Shown here: positions 8,540 through 16,833 of the stretch, piece by piece | How the letters are laid out: each line of letters begins with the position of its first letter | Position numbering within the stretch: position 1 is the stretch's first letter | NCBI GenBank assembly: GCA_021325275.1 | Contig: JAJPHL010000051.1 | Span: forward strand, 1-64,000 | DNA from: Terriglobia bacterium | GTDB taxonomy: Bacteria; Acidobacteriota; Terriglobia; JAJPHL01 | Length of the DNA: 64,000 nt | Direction of reading: 5' to 3' | Translations under genes and position numbers: made by a program | Notes under the pieces: model-generated | What the model saw: only the letters and a program-made list of their open reading frames with translations | What the model was told of the DNA's origin: nothing | Databases searched by the model: none

Positions 8540-8857
8540 TTAGTTCTTGCCGTTGCGGCGGATCAGGTCGTCCGCGATCTTCACCAATGCGTTCACGTTC
8601 TCGGTGGTTTCGTGAACGCGGGCATTGGTTTCATCGAGCCGCGCTCGCTGTTCATCGAGGCCCACTCGGAGTTCTTTAAAACCAGCCCGGAGCTCTTTGA
8701 AGCCAGCTTCCATTTCCTGGCGCGTTTGGGTCACAACGCCCGCTAGTTCGCCCATCTTCCCAGACAGGAAGGTGTGCGATTGCAACAGCGCGCCAATCTG
8801 CTCGTTGTGGTGCGCCTGCATTTGCAACATGTACTCGATCGTCTTCTCGACGTCCAT
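8540..8857 (-). CDS. Small coiled-coil protein of unknown function
   Basis: 105 residues, almost entirely helical and charged. A central repeat occurs (EAGFKELRAGFKELRVGLDEQRARLDE), and heptad-like spacing runs over residues 40-95. No membrane segment or signal peptide is visible. Similar short coiled-coil proteins are common in bacteria without known function. It is 18 bp upstream of the oxidoreductase on the same strand and divergent from the acyl-AMP ligase, with about 40 bp between start codons. Confidence 0.65.
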   Translation of the reverse strand: MDVEKTIEYMLQMQAHHNEQIGALLQSHTFLSGKMGELAGVVTQTRQEMEAGFKELRAGFKELRVGLDEQRARLDETNARVHETTENVNALVKIADDLIRRNGKN

Positions 8858-8885
8858 GCGCCGATCTTACCATAGCGCACCTTGC

Positions 8886-8891
8886 TATACT
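8886..8891 (+). promoter_or_regulatory. -10 box placing transcription start at the next ATG
   Basis: TATACT ends 6 bp before ATG 8898, so the predicted start of transcription falls on or next to the A of that codon. No Shine-Dalgarno sequence is present. I find no strong -35. This suggests a leaderless transcript for the acyl-AMP ligase gene. Confidence 0.45.
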
Positions 8892-8897
8892 GACCCC

Positions 8898-10694
8898 ATG
8901 AGTGAGGCCGCGACGGTGACGTTCGACCGCTTTTGGGAAACGCCGTGCGGCGACACGCTCACCGAAGCATTGCTGCGCCGCGCCGCCGCGACTCCGCGCC
9001 ACGTGCATCTCCATTTGCGCCAAGACGACGGCACGGACGTCGCATTCACGTATGCGGAAACGCTCGCGGGCGCGCGATCGGCCGCCGCCGCACTCCGCGC
9101 GCTGGGTCTGAAGCCCGCCGAAACGGTCGCGATCATGCTGCCGACGTGCCGCGAGTTTTTTTTCACGTTTCTCGGCACACTTTTTGCCGGCGGAATTCCC
9201 GTGCCCATCTATCCGCCGATTCGCGCCGATCAAAGCGAGGAATACGCGCGGCGCCAATCAGGAATTTTGCGTAACGCCGAGGCGCGCGTGCTCGTCACGT
9301 TCAAGGAAGCGGAGCGTCTCGCCAAGCTTCTCGACATTCCTTCGCTGCGCGCGGTCGTGCTGGGCAGCGACCTGGCAAGCACCAACGCCGGGGAAGATTA
9401 TCGCGCGCAACCCGACGACGTCGCGCTGATTCAATACACCTCCGGTTCCACCGGCGACCCCAAAGGCGTCACGCTGACGCATCGCAATCTTGTGGCGAAC
9501 GTGCGCGCCATCGGATATGGCGTGGGCGTGCGTCCTGACGATGTGGTGTGCTCGTGGCTGCCGCTCTATCACGACATGGGATTGATCGGCTGCTGGCTCT
9601 TCTCCATTTATTTTGGACTCGAGCTGGCGGCGATTTCGCCGCTGGCGTTTCTGCGGCGTCCCGAGCGCTGGCTGTGGATGTTTCACCATCGGCGCGGGAC
9701 GCTCTCGCCGGCGCCGAACTTCGGTTACGAATTGTGCGTGCGAAAGATCAAGGATGAAGCAATCGAAGGACTCGATCTCTCGTCGTGGCGTGTGGCGCTG
9801 AATGGCGCCGAGCCGATCCATCCCGCGACGCTCGACCGCTTCATCGAGCGCTACTCGCGCTATGGCTTTCGCGGCGAGTCGATGATGCCGGTCTATGGAC
9901 TCGCGGAAAATTCCGTGGCGCTCTCGTTTTCGCCACGCGGAACGGCTCCACGTATCGACGTAGTGGATCGCGCGGCGTTCGAGCTGCGCGGCGAAGCGCG
10001 GCCCGCCGGCGAAGTCGCGGGAAATTTGCGGTTCGTCTCGGCAGGGCGCGCGTTGCCGGGTCACGAGATTCGCATCATCAACGACAACGGCGAGGTCATT
10101 GGCGAACGTCGCGAGGGACAAGTGCAATTCCGCGGCGCGTCGGCGATGCAAGGCTACTATCGCAATCCCGAAGCCACTACATTGGCGATGGATGGGGATT
10201 GGTATCGCACCGGCGACCTCGGATATTTTGCGGAAGGCGATCTCTTCATCACCGGGCGCACCAAAGATTTGATCATTCGCGCGGGACGCAACGTGCATCC
10301 ACAGGAATTGGAACGGCTCGCGGCGGAGGTTGAGGGCGTGCGGCAAGGATGTGTCGCGGCGTTCAGCGTGCCGGATCGCGAAGCGGGCACCGAGAGTGTG
10401 GTGATTGTCGCGGAAACGCGCGAGAAAAACGCCGCGCGGCGGCGCGCGATTGAAGCAGAAATAAAACTCCGCGTCGGTGCGGGCGCGATCTCACCTGATG
10501 TTGTGCTCGGCGTCAGACCAAACACCATTCCGAAAACGCCAAGCGGAAAACTGCAGCGAGGTGCATGCCGGCGGTTGTACCTGCAAGACGCACTCGACGA
10601 ACCGAGTGTTCCCACCTGGATACAAATCATGAGACTGACGTTTGCGAAAGGGTTACGGTTTTTTCACCGTAAAGACGAACTAACGAGAGGCTAA
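8898..10694 (+). CDS. Fatty-acyl-AMP ligase-like adenylating enzyme
   Basis: 598 residues from ATG 8898; the frame is open further upstream, but that part overlaps the divergent coiled-coil gene. It is an ANL-superfamily adenylation enzyme: P-loop YTSGSTGDPKGVTLTH, then the FAAL-typical SWLPLYHDMGLIG segment, the GAEPI and YGLAE motifs, the YRTGDLGY aspartate, and the C-terminal lysine in PKTPSGKLQR. The HDMGLIG and GYYRN patterns fit FAAL or long-chain acyl-CoA synthetase types that activate fatty acids for polyketide or lipid synthesis. No acyl carrier domain or PKS is nearby, so the acceptor is unknown. A leaderless transcript is suspected from the -10 position. Confidence 0.85.
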   Translation: MSEAATVTFDRFWETPCGDTLTEALLRRAAATPRHVHLHLRQDDGTDVAFTYAETLAGARSAAAALRALGLKPAETVAIMLPTCREFFFTFLGTLFAGGIPVPIYPPIRADQSEEYARRQSGILRNAEARVLVTFKEAERLAKLLDIPSLRAVVLGSDLASTNAGEDYRAQPDDVALIQYTSGSTGDPKGVTLTHRNLVANVRAIGYGVGVRPDDVVCSWLPLYHDMGLIGCWLFSIYFGLELAAISPLAFLRRPERWLWMFHHRRGTLSPAPNFGYELCVRKIKDEAIEGLDLSSWRVALNGAEPIHPATLDRFIERYSRYGFRGESMMPVYGLAENSVALSFSPRGTAPRIDVVDRAAFELRGEARPAGEVAGNLRFVSAGRALPGHEIRIINDNGEVIGERREGQVQFRGASAMQGYYRNPEATTLAMDGDWYRTGDLGYFAEGDLFITGRTKDLIIRAGRNVHPQELERLAAEVEGVRQGCVAAFSVPDREAGTESVVIVAETREKNAARRRAIEAEIKLRVGAGAISPDVVLGVRPNTIPKTPSGKLQRGACRRLYLQDALDEPSVPTWIQIMRLTFAKGLRFFHRKDELTRG

Positions 10695-10703
10695 TGGTTT
10701 TAT

Positions 10704-10776
10704 CAACGCAGAGAACGCAGAGACGCAGAGAAAAACCAAGCCAAGGTCTTCTCTGCGTCTCTGCGTCCTCTGCGTT
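10704..10776. repeat. Inverted repeat with tandem GCAGAG-type arms
   Basis: The left arm (10704-10731) and right arm (10748-10776) are near-perfect inverted copies. Each arm is built of about three 8-9-nt units around ACGCAGAG. It ends 15 bp before the GxxExxY gene. Related designs with different unit sequences occur at 52886-52951 and 61191-61270. Confidence 0.8.
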
Positions 10777-10791
10777 AACAAAACCGCCGGT

Positions 10792-11184
10792 ATGAAGACT
10801 AACGACATCACGGGAGCAATCATTGGGGCGGGAATCGAGGTGCATCGAGCGCTCGGCCCAGGATTGCTTGAATCCGCCTACGCGCAATGCCTGTGCCACG
10901 AACTTCGCCTCCGAGGATTCGGTTTTGTTCGTGAGCACGCCGTGCCGATGGTGTACAAGGGAATGCGCCTCGATTGCGGTTTTCGCGTCGACCTATTGGT
11001 CTCCGATCTCGTCGTGGTGGAAGTCAAAGCCATCGAGAAGATCCTGCCGGTTCATGAAGCGCAACTTGTGACATACCTTCGGTTGGGCGGCTGGAATGCC
11101 GGACTGCTGCTAAATTTCAATGTGTCGGTTCTCACTGAAGGCGGCATTCGACGGAAAGTTCTGGGCCTCGAGGAGGAAGAGTGA
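10792..11184 (+). CDS. GxxExxY family protein
   Basis: 130 residues from ATG 10792. The name-giving motif is visible as GPGLLESAY near residue 23. A conserved core follows (VREHAVPMVYKG, CGFRVDLLVSDLVVVEVKAIEKI), whose Asp, Glu and Lys look like a PD-(D/E)XK nuclease-type fold, with HEAQLVTYLR after it. The function of the family is not established. The stop overlaps the AddB-like start by 4 bp (GTGA), suggesting translational coupling to a DNA-processing enzyme. A large inverted repeat sits just upstream, an arrangement that I believe is frequent for this family. Confidence 0.85.
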   Translation: MKTNDITGAIIGAGIEVHRALGPGLLESAYAQCLCHELRLRGFGFVREHAVPMVYKGMRLDCGFRVDLLVSDLVVVEVKAIEKILPVHEAQLVTYLRLGGWNAGLLLNFNVSVLTEGGIRRKVLGLEEEE

Positions 11185-14100
11185 TTCGCTTTCTGGTTTC
11201 CTCATCGTCGGAAGCACGCCTCGCGGCCGCCGCCGATTTCGTGCGCCGATTTCCGCCCGCTTCCGAGTTGACGATCGTGGGACCGTCGCGCGATGCCATC
11301 GACGATTTCGCACGGACCCAATCGGGCAAAGCCACGTTTGGATGGCATCGGTTTACGCTGCCGCAATTGGCCAAGCGCCTCGCCGCACCGGGACTCGGCG
11401 CCCGAGGACTGGCGCGCGCCACCGCCGTAGGTGCGGAAGCGGTCGCGGCACGCGCGGCGTTTCTGCTGCACAAGGAAGCGCGACTTCCCTACTTCGCTCC
11501 GGTCGCCGATTCGCCGGGCTTCGCGCGGGCGCTGGCGTCAACGCTCCAGGAATTACGCATGGCGCGCATCGCACCAATGGATCTGGTGCGCGACAACACC
11601 AAGATCGAAGCATTCCCCGCTCTGCGCGATCTCTCCTGGCTGCTCGAGCGATTCGAAGAACAGTGCCGCACGGCGGGCATCGCGGATTGGCCGGCGCTTC
11701 TTGAGGTGGCGCAAGAAACCTGCGCTACATCTCCGCCGCGCGAGCCGGTGTTGCTGCTCGACGTCGCGATCCACACACCGGCGGAACGCGAATTTCTGAA
11801 GGCGTATCTCACCGCCGCGCCCGACGCGTTGGTCACGGTTCCCGAGGGCGACACGATCACGCGAGAATCCGCGGAATCGCTTGGGGCAACGGAAATCGCC
11901 GCGCCTCCGCAACGCCCGGCGTCGCGGCTGGAACGATTGCGCGCGTATTTGTTCTCCACTGAAGCGCCGCCGGAAGACTCGGCGGACGAAGACAGCGCCG
12001 TGACGCTTTTTTCCGCGCCCGGCGAAGGACGCGAGTGCGTTGAGATCGCGCGTCGAATCTTGCAGGAGTCGCGGCGCGGCGTCCCGTTTGACCGCATGGC
12101 CGTGTTCACTCGATCGAGCGAGTCGTACGCGGCGGTGCTGGAGACGGCGCTCGATCGCGCCAAGATTCCGGCGTACTTCGTGAGAGGAGCCCAGCGGCCG
12201 AATCCCGCGGGACGTGCGTTTCTCGCGCTGCTCGGTTGCGCGGTGGATCACTTGTCGGCACGGGCATTCTCGGAATACTTGTCGCTGAGCCAAGTGCCGC
12301 GTCCCGACGCCGCGGGCGAGCCGCCCAAAACGCCGCCCGAATGGACCGCGCCGCAAGATCTTCGCGAGGAAGACGCGCCGCTGCCCGAGCCCTCCTTCAA
12401 ATCCGATGAAGTGGCCGAAGATGACGATGAGCAGCCGAGTCTCGATGGATCGCTGCGCACGCCGTGGAATTGGGAAAAACTTTTGGTAGAAGCGGCGGTG
12501 ATCCAAGGCGCCGATCGCTGGAAGCGCCGCTTGACGGGTTTGGAATTTGCAATTTGCCAGAAGATCAAGCATGCGGATTCCGAAGAACGCCGCTTGATGT
12601 TCGACCGTCAACGGCGCAACTTGCGACATCTGCAAAAGTTCGCGATCCCGATCATCGAAAAACTTGAAGCGTTGCCGAAAGAAGCGGCTTGGGGCGTATG
12701 GCTCGACGCGCTCGCGGCGCTCGCGCCGATGGCGTTGCGCGCGCCCGAAGGCGTGCTCGCACTGCTCGCCGAATTGCGCCCGATGAGCGAGATGGGACCG
12801 GTGACGCTGGCCGAAGTCCGCGAAGTATTGCGGGCGCGACTGGCGTCGCTGCCGCAAGATCCGCCGGAGAATCGCTACGGGCGCGTTTTCGTCGCGCCCG
12901 TCGACCGGGCCCGCGGACGCGTCTTCGATGTGGTTTTTATTCCGGGACTCTCCGAGCGAATGTTCCCGCAAAAGTTGCGAGAAGACCCGCTGCTGCTCGA
13001 TGGTCCACGCATCGCGCTCGGCCCTTTCGCGGCGCTCGCCAGTCAAGACGTACGCGCGGGCCGCGAACGTTTGCTGTTGCGCTTGGCGGCGGGCGCGGCG
13101 CGGGAGCGGCTGTACCTCTCGTATCCGCGCATGGACCTCGGCAACTCCCGCTCGCGCGTGCCGTCGTTCTACGGCCTCGACGTGATGCGCGCGGTCACCG
13201 GCGAAGTGCCCGACTATCGACGCCTGGAGCGTCAAGCCACCGAGACCGCGCACGCGCGACTCGCTTGGCCCGCGCCTGCCAAACCCATGGACGCCGTCGA
13301 TGAAACCGAATACGACTTGGCGGCGCTCCATCCCGCGCTGCTGCCCCAGGCACAATCAAAAGGTCGCGCGCGATTTCTCTTGGAGCTGAATCCGTCGCTG
13401 GCACGCGCCTTGCGCTCGCGTCACACGCGATGGGAAAGTCCCAAGTGGACGCCCAGCGACGGCTTAGTCTTACCGAATCATTCGCCGGCTTACGCCGCGC
13501 TCGAGAAAAACCGGCTGAAGGCCCGCGCGTATTCGCCGTCGGCGCTCCAGAAATTCGCGCTCTGCCCGTACCAGTTTTTTCTGGCCTCGATTCTGCATCT
13601 CGAGCCGCGACCCGACGCCGAACCGATCGCCGAAATGGATCCTGCGACGCGCGGCAGTTTGTTCCATAAGGTTCAATCGCGATTGCTGCGGCGATTGAAC
13701 GAAGCGCAGCGGCTTCCGGTGGACGCCCAGAATCTGGCGGCCGCGGAACGCGACCTCGACGACGTGTTGAACGAAACGGCGGCCGAGGAAGCGGAAAATC
13801 TTGTGCCCGCGATTCCCGGCGTGTGGGCCGCGGGTGTCGAGACGATGCGCGCCGATTTGCGCGGATGGTTGCGATTACTCGCGGAGTCGGGCGAACAATG
13901 GCTGCCGGTGTATTTCGAATTTGCTTTTGGCTTGGCGCGATCGACCGACGCGGGCGCCGACACGCGCGATCCCTGCTCGGTGGAGCAGCCCGCGCGGCTC
14001 GCCAGCGGTCACTTGCTGCGCGGAGCCGTCGATTTAATCGAAGGACTCGTCGATCCCGCCACCCGCAAAGCGCAAACCTTGCGCATCACCGATCACAAGA

Positions 14101-14489
14101 CGGGCGTGAATCGCACGAAAGAGAACTTGCAATTCGGTAACGGCGAAATGTTGCAGCCGTCGTTGTACGCCGTGGCGGTGGAGAGCGTGTTCCCTGAAGT
14201 AAAAGTGCGCGAATCGCTGCTGAGTTACTGCACATCGGCCGGAGGATTCTCGCGCCGCGTGGTGCCGGTGAACGAGGAGTTGCGCACGCGGACCACCGAA
14301 GTGCTTTCGGCCATCGACGACGCGATCTCCAGCGGATTCCTGCCGCCGGCGCCGCGCAAAGGCGCGTGCCATTGGTGCGATTTTCGCGCCGTCTGTGGAC
14401 CATATGAAGAAACACGTTGGTTGTTGAAGCGGGAAAAACCGCCGCGCCTGGAGTTGGAAGACTTAGTGTGGCTGCGCGGATTGCCATGA
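11181..14489 (+). CDS. AddB/RecB-like PD-(D/E)XK nuclease with Fe-S cluster, inactivated helicase fold
   Basis: 1102 residues from GTG 11181, overlapping the GxxExxY stop. The N-terminal two thirds follow the AddB layout (a degenerate UvrD-type helicase without a GKT Walker A), including VFVAPVDRARGRVFDVVFIPGLSERMFP. The C-terminal nuclease has GAVDLIEG and DHKTG (Asp971, Lys973). Cysteines 795, 1063, 1066 and 1072 give the C-x(n)-C-x2-C-x5-C iron-sulfur staple typical of AddB. AddB works with the helicase-nuclease AddA in double-strand break resection and Chi recognition. No addA is present in the window, so either it is elsewhere or this is a stand-alone relative. Confidence 0.85.
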   Translation: MIRFLVSSSSEARLAAAADFVRRFPPASELTIVGPSRDAIDDFARTQSGKATFGWHRFTLPQLAKRLAAPGLGARGLARATAVGAEAVAARAAFLLHKEARLPYFAPVADSPGFARALASTLQELRMARIAPMDLVRDNTKIEAFPALRDLSWLLERFEEQCRTAGIADWPALLEVAQETCATSPPREPVLLLDVAIHTPAEREFLKAYLTAAPDALVTVPEGDTITRESAESLGATEIAAPPQRPASRLERLRAYLFSTEAPPEDSADEDSAVTLFSAPGEGRECVEIARRILQESRRGVPFDRMAVFTRSSESYAAVLETALDRAKIPAYFVRGAQRPNPAGRAFLALLGCAVDHLSARAFSEYLSLSQVPRPDAAGEPPKTPPEWTAPQDLREEDAPLPEPSFKSDEVAEDDDEQPSLDGSLRTPWNWEKLLVEAAVIQGADRWKRRLTGLEFAICQKIKHADSEERRLMFDRQRRNLRHLQKFAIPIIEKLEALPKEAAWGVWLDALAALAPMALRAPEGVLALLAELRPMSEMGPVTLAEVREVLRARLASLPQDPPENRYGRVFVAPVDRARGRVFDVVFIPGLSERMFPQKLREDPLLLDGPRIALGPFAALASQDVRAGRERLLLRLAAGAARERLYLSYPRMDLGNSRSRVPSFYGLDVMRAVTGEVPDYRRLERQATETAHARLAWPAPAKPMDAVDETEYDLAALHPALLPQAQSKGRARFLLELNPSLARALRSRHTRWESPKWTPSDGLVLPNHSPAYAALEKNRLKARAYSPSALQKFALCPYQFFLASILHLEPRPDAEPIAEMDPATRGSLFHKVQSRLLRRLNEAQRLPVDAQNLAAAERDLDDVLNETAAEEAENLVPAIPGVWAAGVETMRADLRGWLRLLAESGEQWLPVYFEFAFGLARSTDAGADTRDPCSVEQPARLASGHLLRGAVDLIEGLVDPATRKAQTLRITDHKTGVNRTKENLQFGNGEMLQPSLYAVAVESVFPEVKVRESLLSYCTSAGGFSRRVVPVNEELRTRTTEVLSAIDDAISSGFLPPAPRKGACHWCDFRAVCGPYEETRWLLKREKPPRLELEDLVWLRGLP

Positions 14490-14706
14490 TCCGCGGGCGT
14501 CGAGCATTCTTCGCGCGGTTTCCGCCGAGTCGTGGACGCGCAGGAACAACGCCTTTCCCGCGGTTTGCGAATTGGCGAGAAGATACTCCAGCGATTTGTC
14601 GGCGCCGTCCATGCTCCAGCGGCTGCATTTCGTCTTTCGCGACGCCAATCACCGTGACCACGCGTTTGTCGTTGACTAACGAAATGCCGCCGGCAAATGT
14701 GAACAT
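14463..14706 (-). pseudogene. Frameshifted small conserved protein
   Basis: From ATG 14706 one frame reads MFTFAGGISLVNDKRVVTVIGVAKDEM and then turns into Arg-rich noise. A different frame from about base 14615 reads MDGADKSLEYLLANSQ, GKALFLRVHDSAETARR and ends at TAA 14463. Together they make about 80 plausible residues separated by one single-base shift around 14610-14630. I do not know the family. A sequencing error or two overlapping genes are alternatives. It overlaps the AddB-like 3' end by 27 bp. Confidence 0.4.
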
Positions 14707-14917
14707 GCGGCAAGATGAACCCAACCGGCTACCGGCGACTAGCAGACAGACCGTCCTTCCTAGGCCGAAAGTTGCGCAGAAAGGTGACATTGAGTCCTGC
14801 CCCTCCGTACTCCCTCTATGTAGAATCAATCGCTTAGGGATGGCATCTGATTTGCTCTACAGTAGGCGGATCTGCGAGGCCGGTTACAACTGGGCGGCCC
14901 GAGACCGAGGAACTAAA
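14707..14917. other. Intergenic stretch without recognised structure
   Basis: 211 bp between the frameshifted minus-strand gene and the plus-strand hypothetical. No clear promoter, repeat or coding signal was found. Confidence 0.4.
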
Positions 14918-15307
14918 ATGTCAATGGAAATGAAACCGACTTTCGATCTACCGTCCTTCGTACGGACGTTGATTAGCGCCAGTCCCGGCCCCCTGTCGAT
15001 TCCGTGGACCACAACGCAGATCGATAACGAAGTGACGCAAGTGCAGCGCAACATGTCGCGCGACGCGCACACGCGCTTCCAGCAAGTTCGCTACATGAAC
15101 AGCTTGAATCGCTTGCAGCAGTGCCTGAAGACCTGCGAGCTGCCCGCCGATCTCACGCCGCGCGAACGCCTGGCGTTCAAGACGCTGAGTCAGGCGCTGA
15201 GCACGAACCAGCACGCCGCGGAACTGACCACGCTGCTCGATCAGGTCACGCTGCCGGAAGGATTGTTCGCCACGTCCGGGCTGAATTTGCAGCGGATGGC
15301 GAGCTAG
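14918..15307 (+). CDS. Hypothetical soluble helical protein
   Basis: 129 residues from ATG 14918 (MSMEMKPTFDLPSFV). The sequence is largely helical, with VQRNMSRDAHTRFQQVRYMNSLNRLQQCLKT in the centre and no membrane segment, signal or known motif. The open frame continues upstream without sense; ATG 14918 is chosen because the upstream part overlaps the antisense pseudogene and is compositionally odd. It stands alone, followed by a strong bidirectional hairpin. I do not recognise the family. Confidence 0.6.
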   Translation: MSMEMKPTFDLPSFVRTLISASPGPLSIPWTTTQIDNEVTQVQRNMSRDAHTRFQQVRYMNSLNRLQQCLKTCELPADLTPRERLAFKTLSQALSTNQHAAELTTLLDQVTLPEGLFATSGLNLQRMAS

Positions 15308-15313
15308 AAAAAT

Positions 15314-15378
15314 GGTCGCCGGTTGCCCGTTTCCAGTGGCCGGTTTTTTCCGGCCACCGGCGATCGCAACCGGCAACC
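15314..15378. terminator. Bidirectional hairpin terminator between convergent genes
   Basis: The core stem is GTGGCCGG (15336-15343) and CCGGCCAC (15350-15357) around a TTTTTT loop. It is flanked by outer arms GGTCGCCGGTTGCC (15314-15327) and a matching GCAACCGGCAACC (15366-15378). It lies between a plus-strand and a minus-strand gene end and would work for both. Confidence 0.65.
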
Positions 15379-15380
15379 AG

Positions 15381-15764
15381 TTAGATCCCGCTCGATTTCT
15401 CCACCTGAATCTTGTAAAGCACCCTCACTTCACCCGGTTGGCGATACGGGTAAACATCCTGCCCCAAATACTTCTTGGCCATTTTGTTGATGTGCTCGTC
15501 CGCGCCCTTTTCCGTGGAGTCGACCACCCGTCCGCGAATCTCCACGTAGCGATACGGATTTTGGGGATCGCTGATGGCCAGCGATACGCGCGGATCGCGG
15601 CTCATGTTCTTGTCTTTCACGCGCCCGCGCGCCGTATTCACCAGCACGTGCGTGCCGTCGAAGTCCACCCACACGGGAGTCACTTGCGGACTGCCGTCGG
15701 GCATCAAAGTTGCGAGGTTGGCGAAGGCTTGTTTCGTGAAAAGATCCTGAAATTTTTCCATCAT
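15381..15764 (-). CDS. PPOX-class flavin/F420-binding oxidoreductase
   Basis: 127 residues. This is a small split-barrel protein of the pyridoxamine-phosphate-oxidase-like superfamily. The first strands read FANLATLMPDGSPQVTPVWVDFDGTHVLVNTA, followed by KDKNMSRDPRVSLAISDP and YVEIRGRVVDS. The pattern fits TIGR-type PPOX-class probable F420-dependent enzymes. The cofactor (FMN or F420) cannot be told from the sequence alone. The second Met may be the true start. It is a single gene flanked by repeats. Confidence 0.85.
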   Translation of the reverse strand: MMEKFQDLFTKQAFANLATLMPDGSPQVTPVWVDFDGTHVLVNTARGRVKDKNMSRDPRVSLAISDPQNPYRYVEIRGRVVDSTEKGADEHINKMAKKYLGQDVYPYRQPGEVRVLYKIQVEKSSGI

Positions 15765-15815
15765 GTAGCTATTTTACGTTAATTCCACGCCCCGCTGGCG
15801 GGCGCGGCGGTCGCG

Positions 15816-15982
15816 GCGTTGTCAGAACCATTCGCGGTAGCGAATGGACTCGCTGGCGTCGGCATCGCAGATGACCTTCCGTCGAACGCGGGATGGTCCG
15901 GGTTTTGCGTTGATTAGAACCGTCGGTGCGTTCGCGGAAGGCCAGCGAGCCCATTCGCTACCGCGAATGGTTCTGACAACGC
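15816..15982. repeat. Palindromic mini-element with 32-bp perfect terminal arms
   Basis: The left arm (15816-15847) and right arm (15951-15982) are exact inverted copies of each other. Each arm contains its own palindrome CCATTCGC-GGTA-GCGAATGG. A further short inverted match (CGCTGGC/GCCAGCG) continues inward. The whole is 167 bp with no gene inside, which resembles a MITE or REP-doublet (REPIN) element. Confidence 0.75.
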
Positions 15983-16016
15983 AACCCAACCAGCGTGCGA
16001 ATTAGACAGACCGGCG

Positions 16017-16676
16017 CTAGAGAAACTTCACGCCATAGGAAAACTCGGTGCTTTGCGACAGCGGCGCGGCGCGCACGATGATGGATTTGGTCTCCATGTC
16101 GGTCGATTCCGGCCGATAGTGCATCGTCACGAACACGGTTTCGTGCAGCGCATAACGCTTGGAACTGCGGAATCCCAGGCCGCCGCGCGACAAGTTCACG
16201 GGATCGATCACTTCACAGACATTATCGGATTCGCGGCGGATGCGCGCGCGCGTCTTCATCTGGATTCGCCGCGAAGTCCGGCGCTCGGGTCCGGAGATCG
16301 GCGCTTCGACCGGCGCCACCGCCTCGGCCTCCGCGATGCCTTTCACTTCCGGGACAGGAGCGGGAGGCACAGGCGCGGGCGCTGCCGCGGCAACTGGCGC
16401 CGGCGCCGCTGCCGCCGCCGGAGAGGCGAACAGGCTCAAGTGAATCGCGCGTTCCGACGGTTGCAATCCGGCGCTGACGTCTTCGCCCTTCAGCGCGCGC
16501 GACAACTTCTCTAAGCCTTGGAGATATTTTTGCTGATTGAACCGCTTGCCGGCATCGCGCACCGTGAGACCGCGAACGCGCGCGATCTCCGACTCGACTT
16601 TTGCGGCGCGATCGTCCGCCGCCGCGGCGAGTGTGCCGGCGAACGCGCCTAAATCGAAACTGTCGTCAGGTGACAT
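16017..16676 (-). CDS. PilZ-domain protein with Ala/Pro-rich linker
   Basis: 219 residues. The N-terminal helical part (1-75) is followed by an Ala-Pro linker (about 83-125) and a C-terminal PilZ domain. The cyclic-di-GMP-binding pattern is present: RRTSRR plus basic residues, then a motif of the D/N-x-S-x-x-G type (NLSRGGLGFRS), and MHYRPES. It probably binds cyclic-di-GMP and acts as an effector on polysaccharide, motility or gene regulation. A second PilZ gene, fused to REC, occurs at 45618. No neighbour suggests a specific target. Confidence 0.8.
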   Translation of the reverse strand: MSPDDSFDLGAFAGTLAAAADDRAAKVESEIARVRGLTVRDAGKRFNQQKYLQGLEKLSRALKGEDVSAGLQPSERAIHLSLFASPAAAAAPAPVAAAAPAPVPPAPVPEVKGIAEAEAVAPVEAPISGPERRTSRRIQMKTRARIRRESDNVCEVIDPVNLSRGGLGFRSSKRYALHETVFVTMHYRPESTDMETKSIIVRAAPLSQSTEFSYGVKFL

Positions 16677-16705
16677 TGGCGATTCAAGGGATTGTACAAC
16701 ACAAA

Positions 16706-16775
16706 CGAGTTCCGAGTTCCGAGTTCCGAGGCCCGAGGGCGGACAAAACCCGAGTTCCGAGTTCCGAGGCCCGAG
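16706..16775. repeat. Heptanucleotide tandem repeat (GTTCCGA) in two blocks
   Basis: CGAGTTCCGAGTTCCGAGTTCCGAGG-type block at 16706-16737 and a shorter copy at 16751-16775, both ending GGCCCGAG. It is a slippage-type repeat in the intergenic region upstream of the PilZ gene. Confidence 0.7.
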
Positions 16776-16833
16776 TCAGAACTGGCACCCCAGTTTCTTA
16801 TCCGCGTTTACCTGTGTTCATCTGTGGCGTTCT

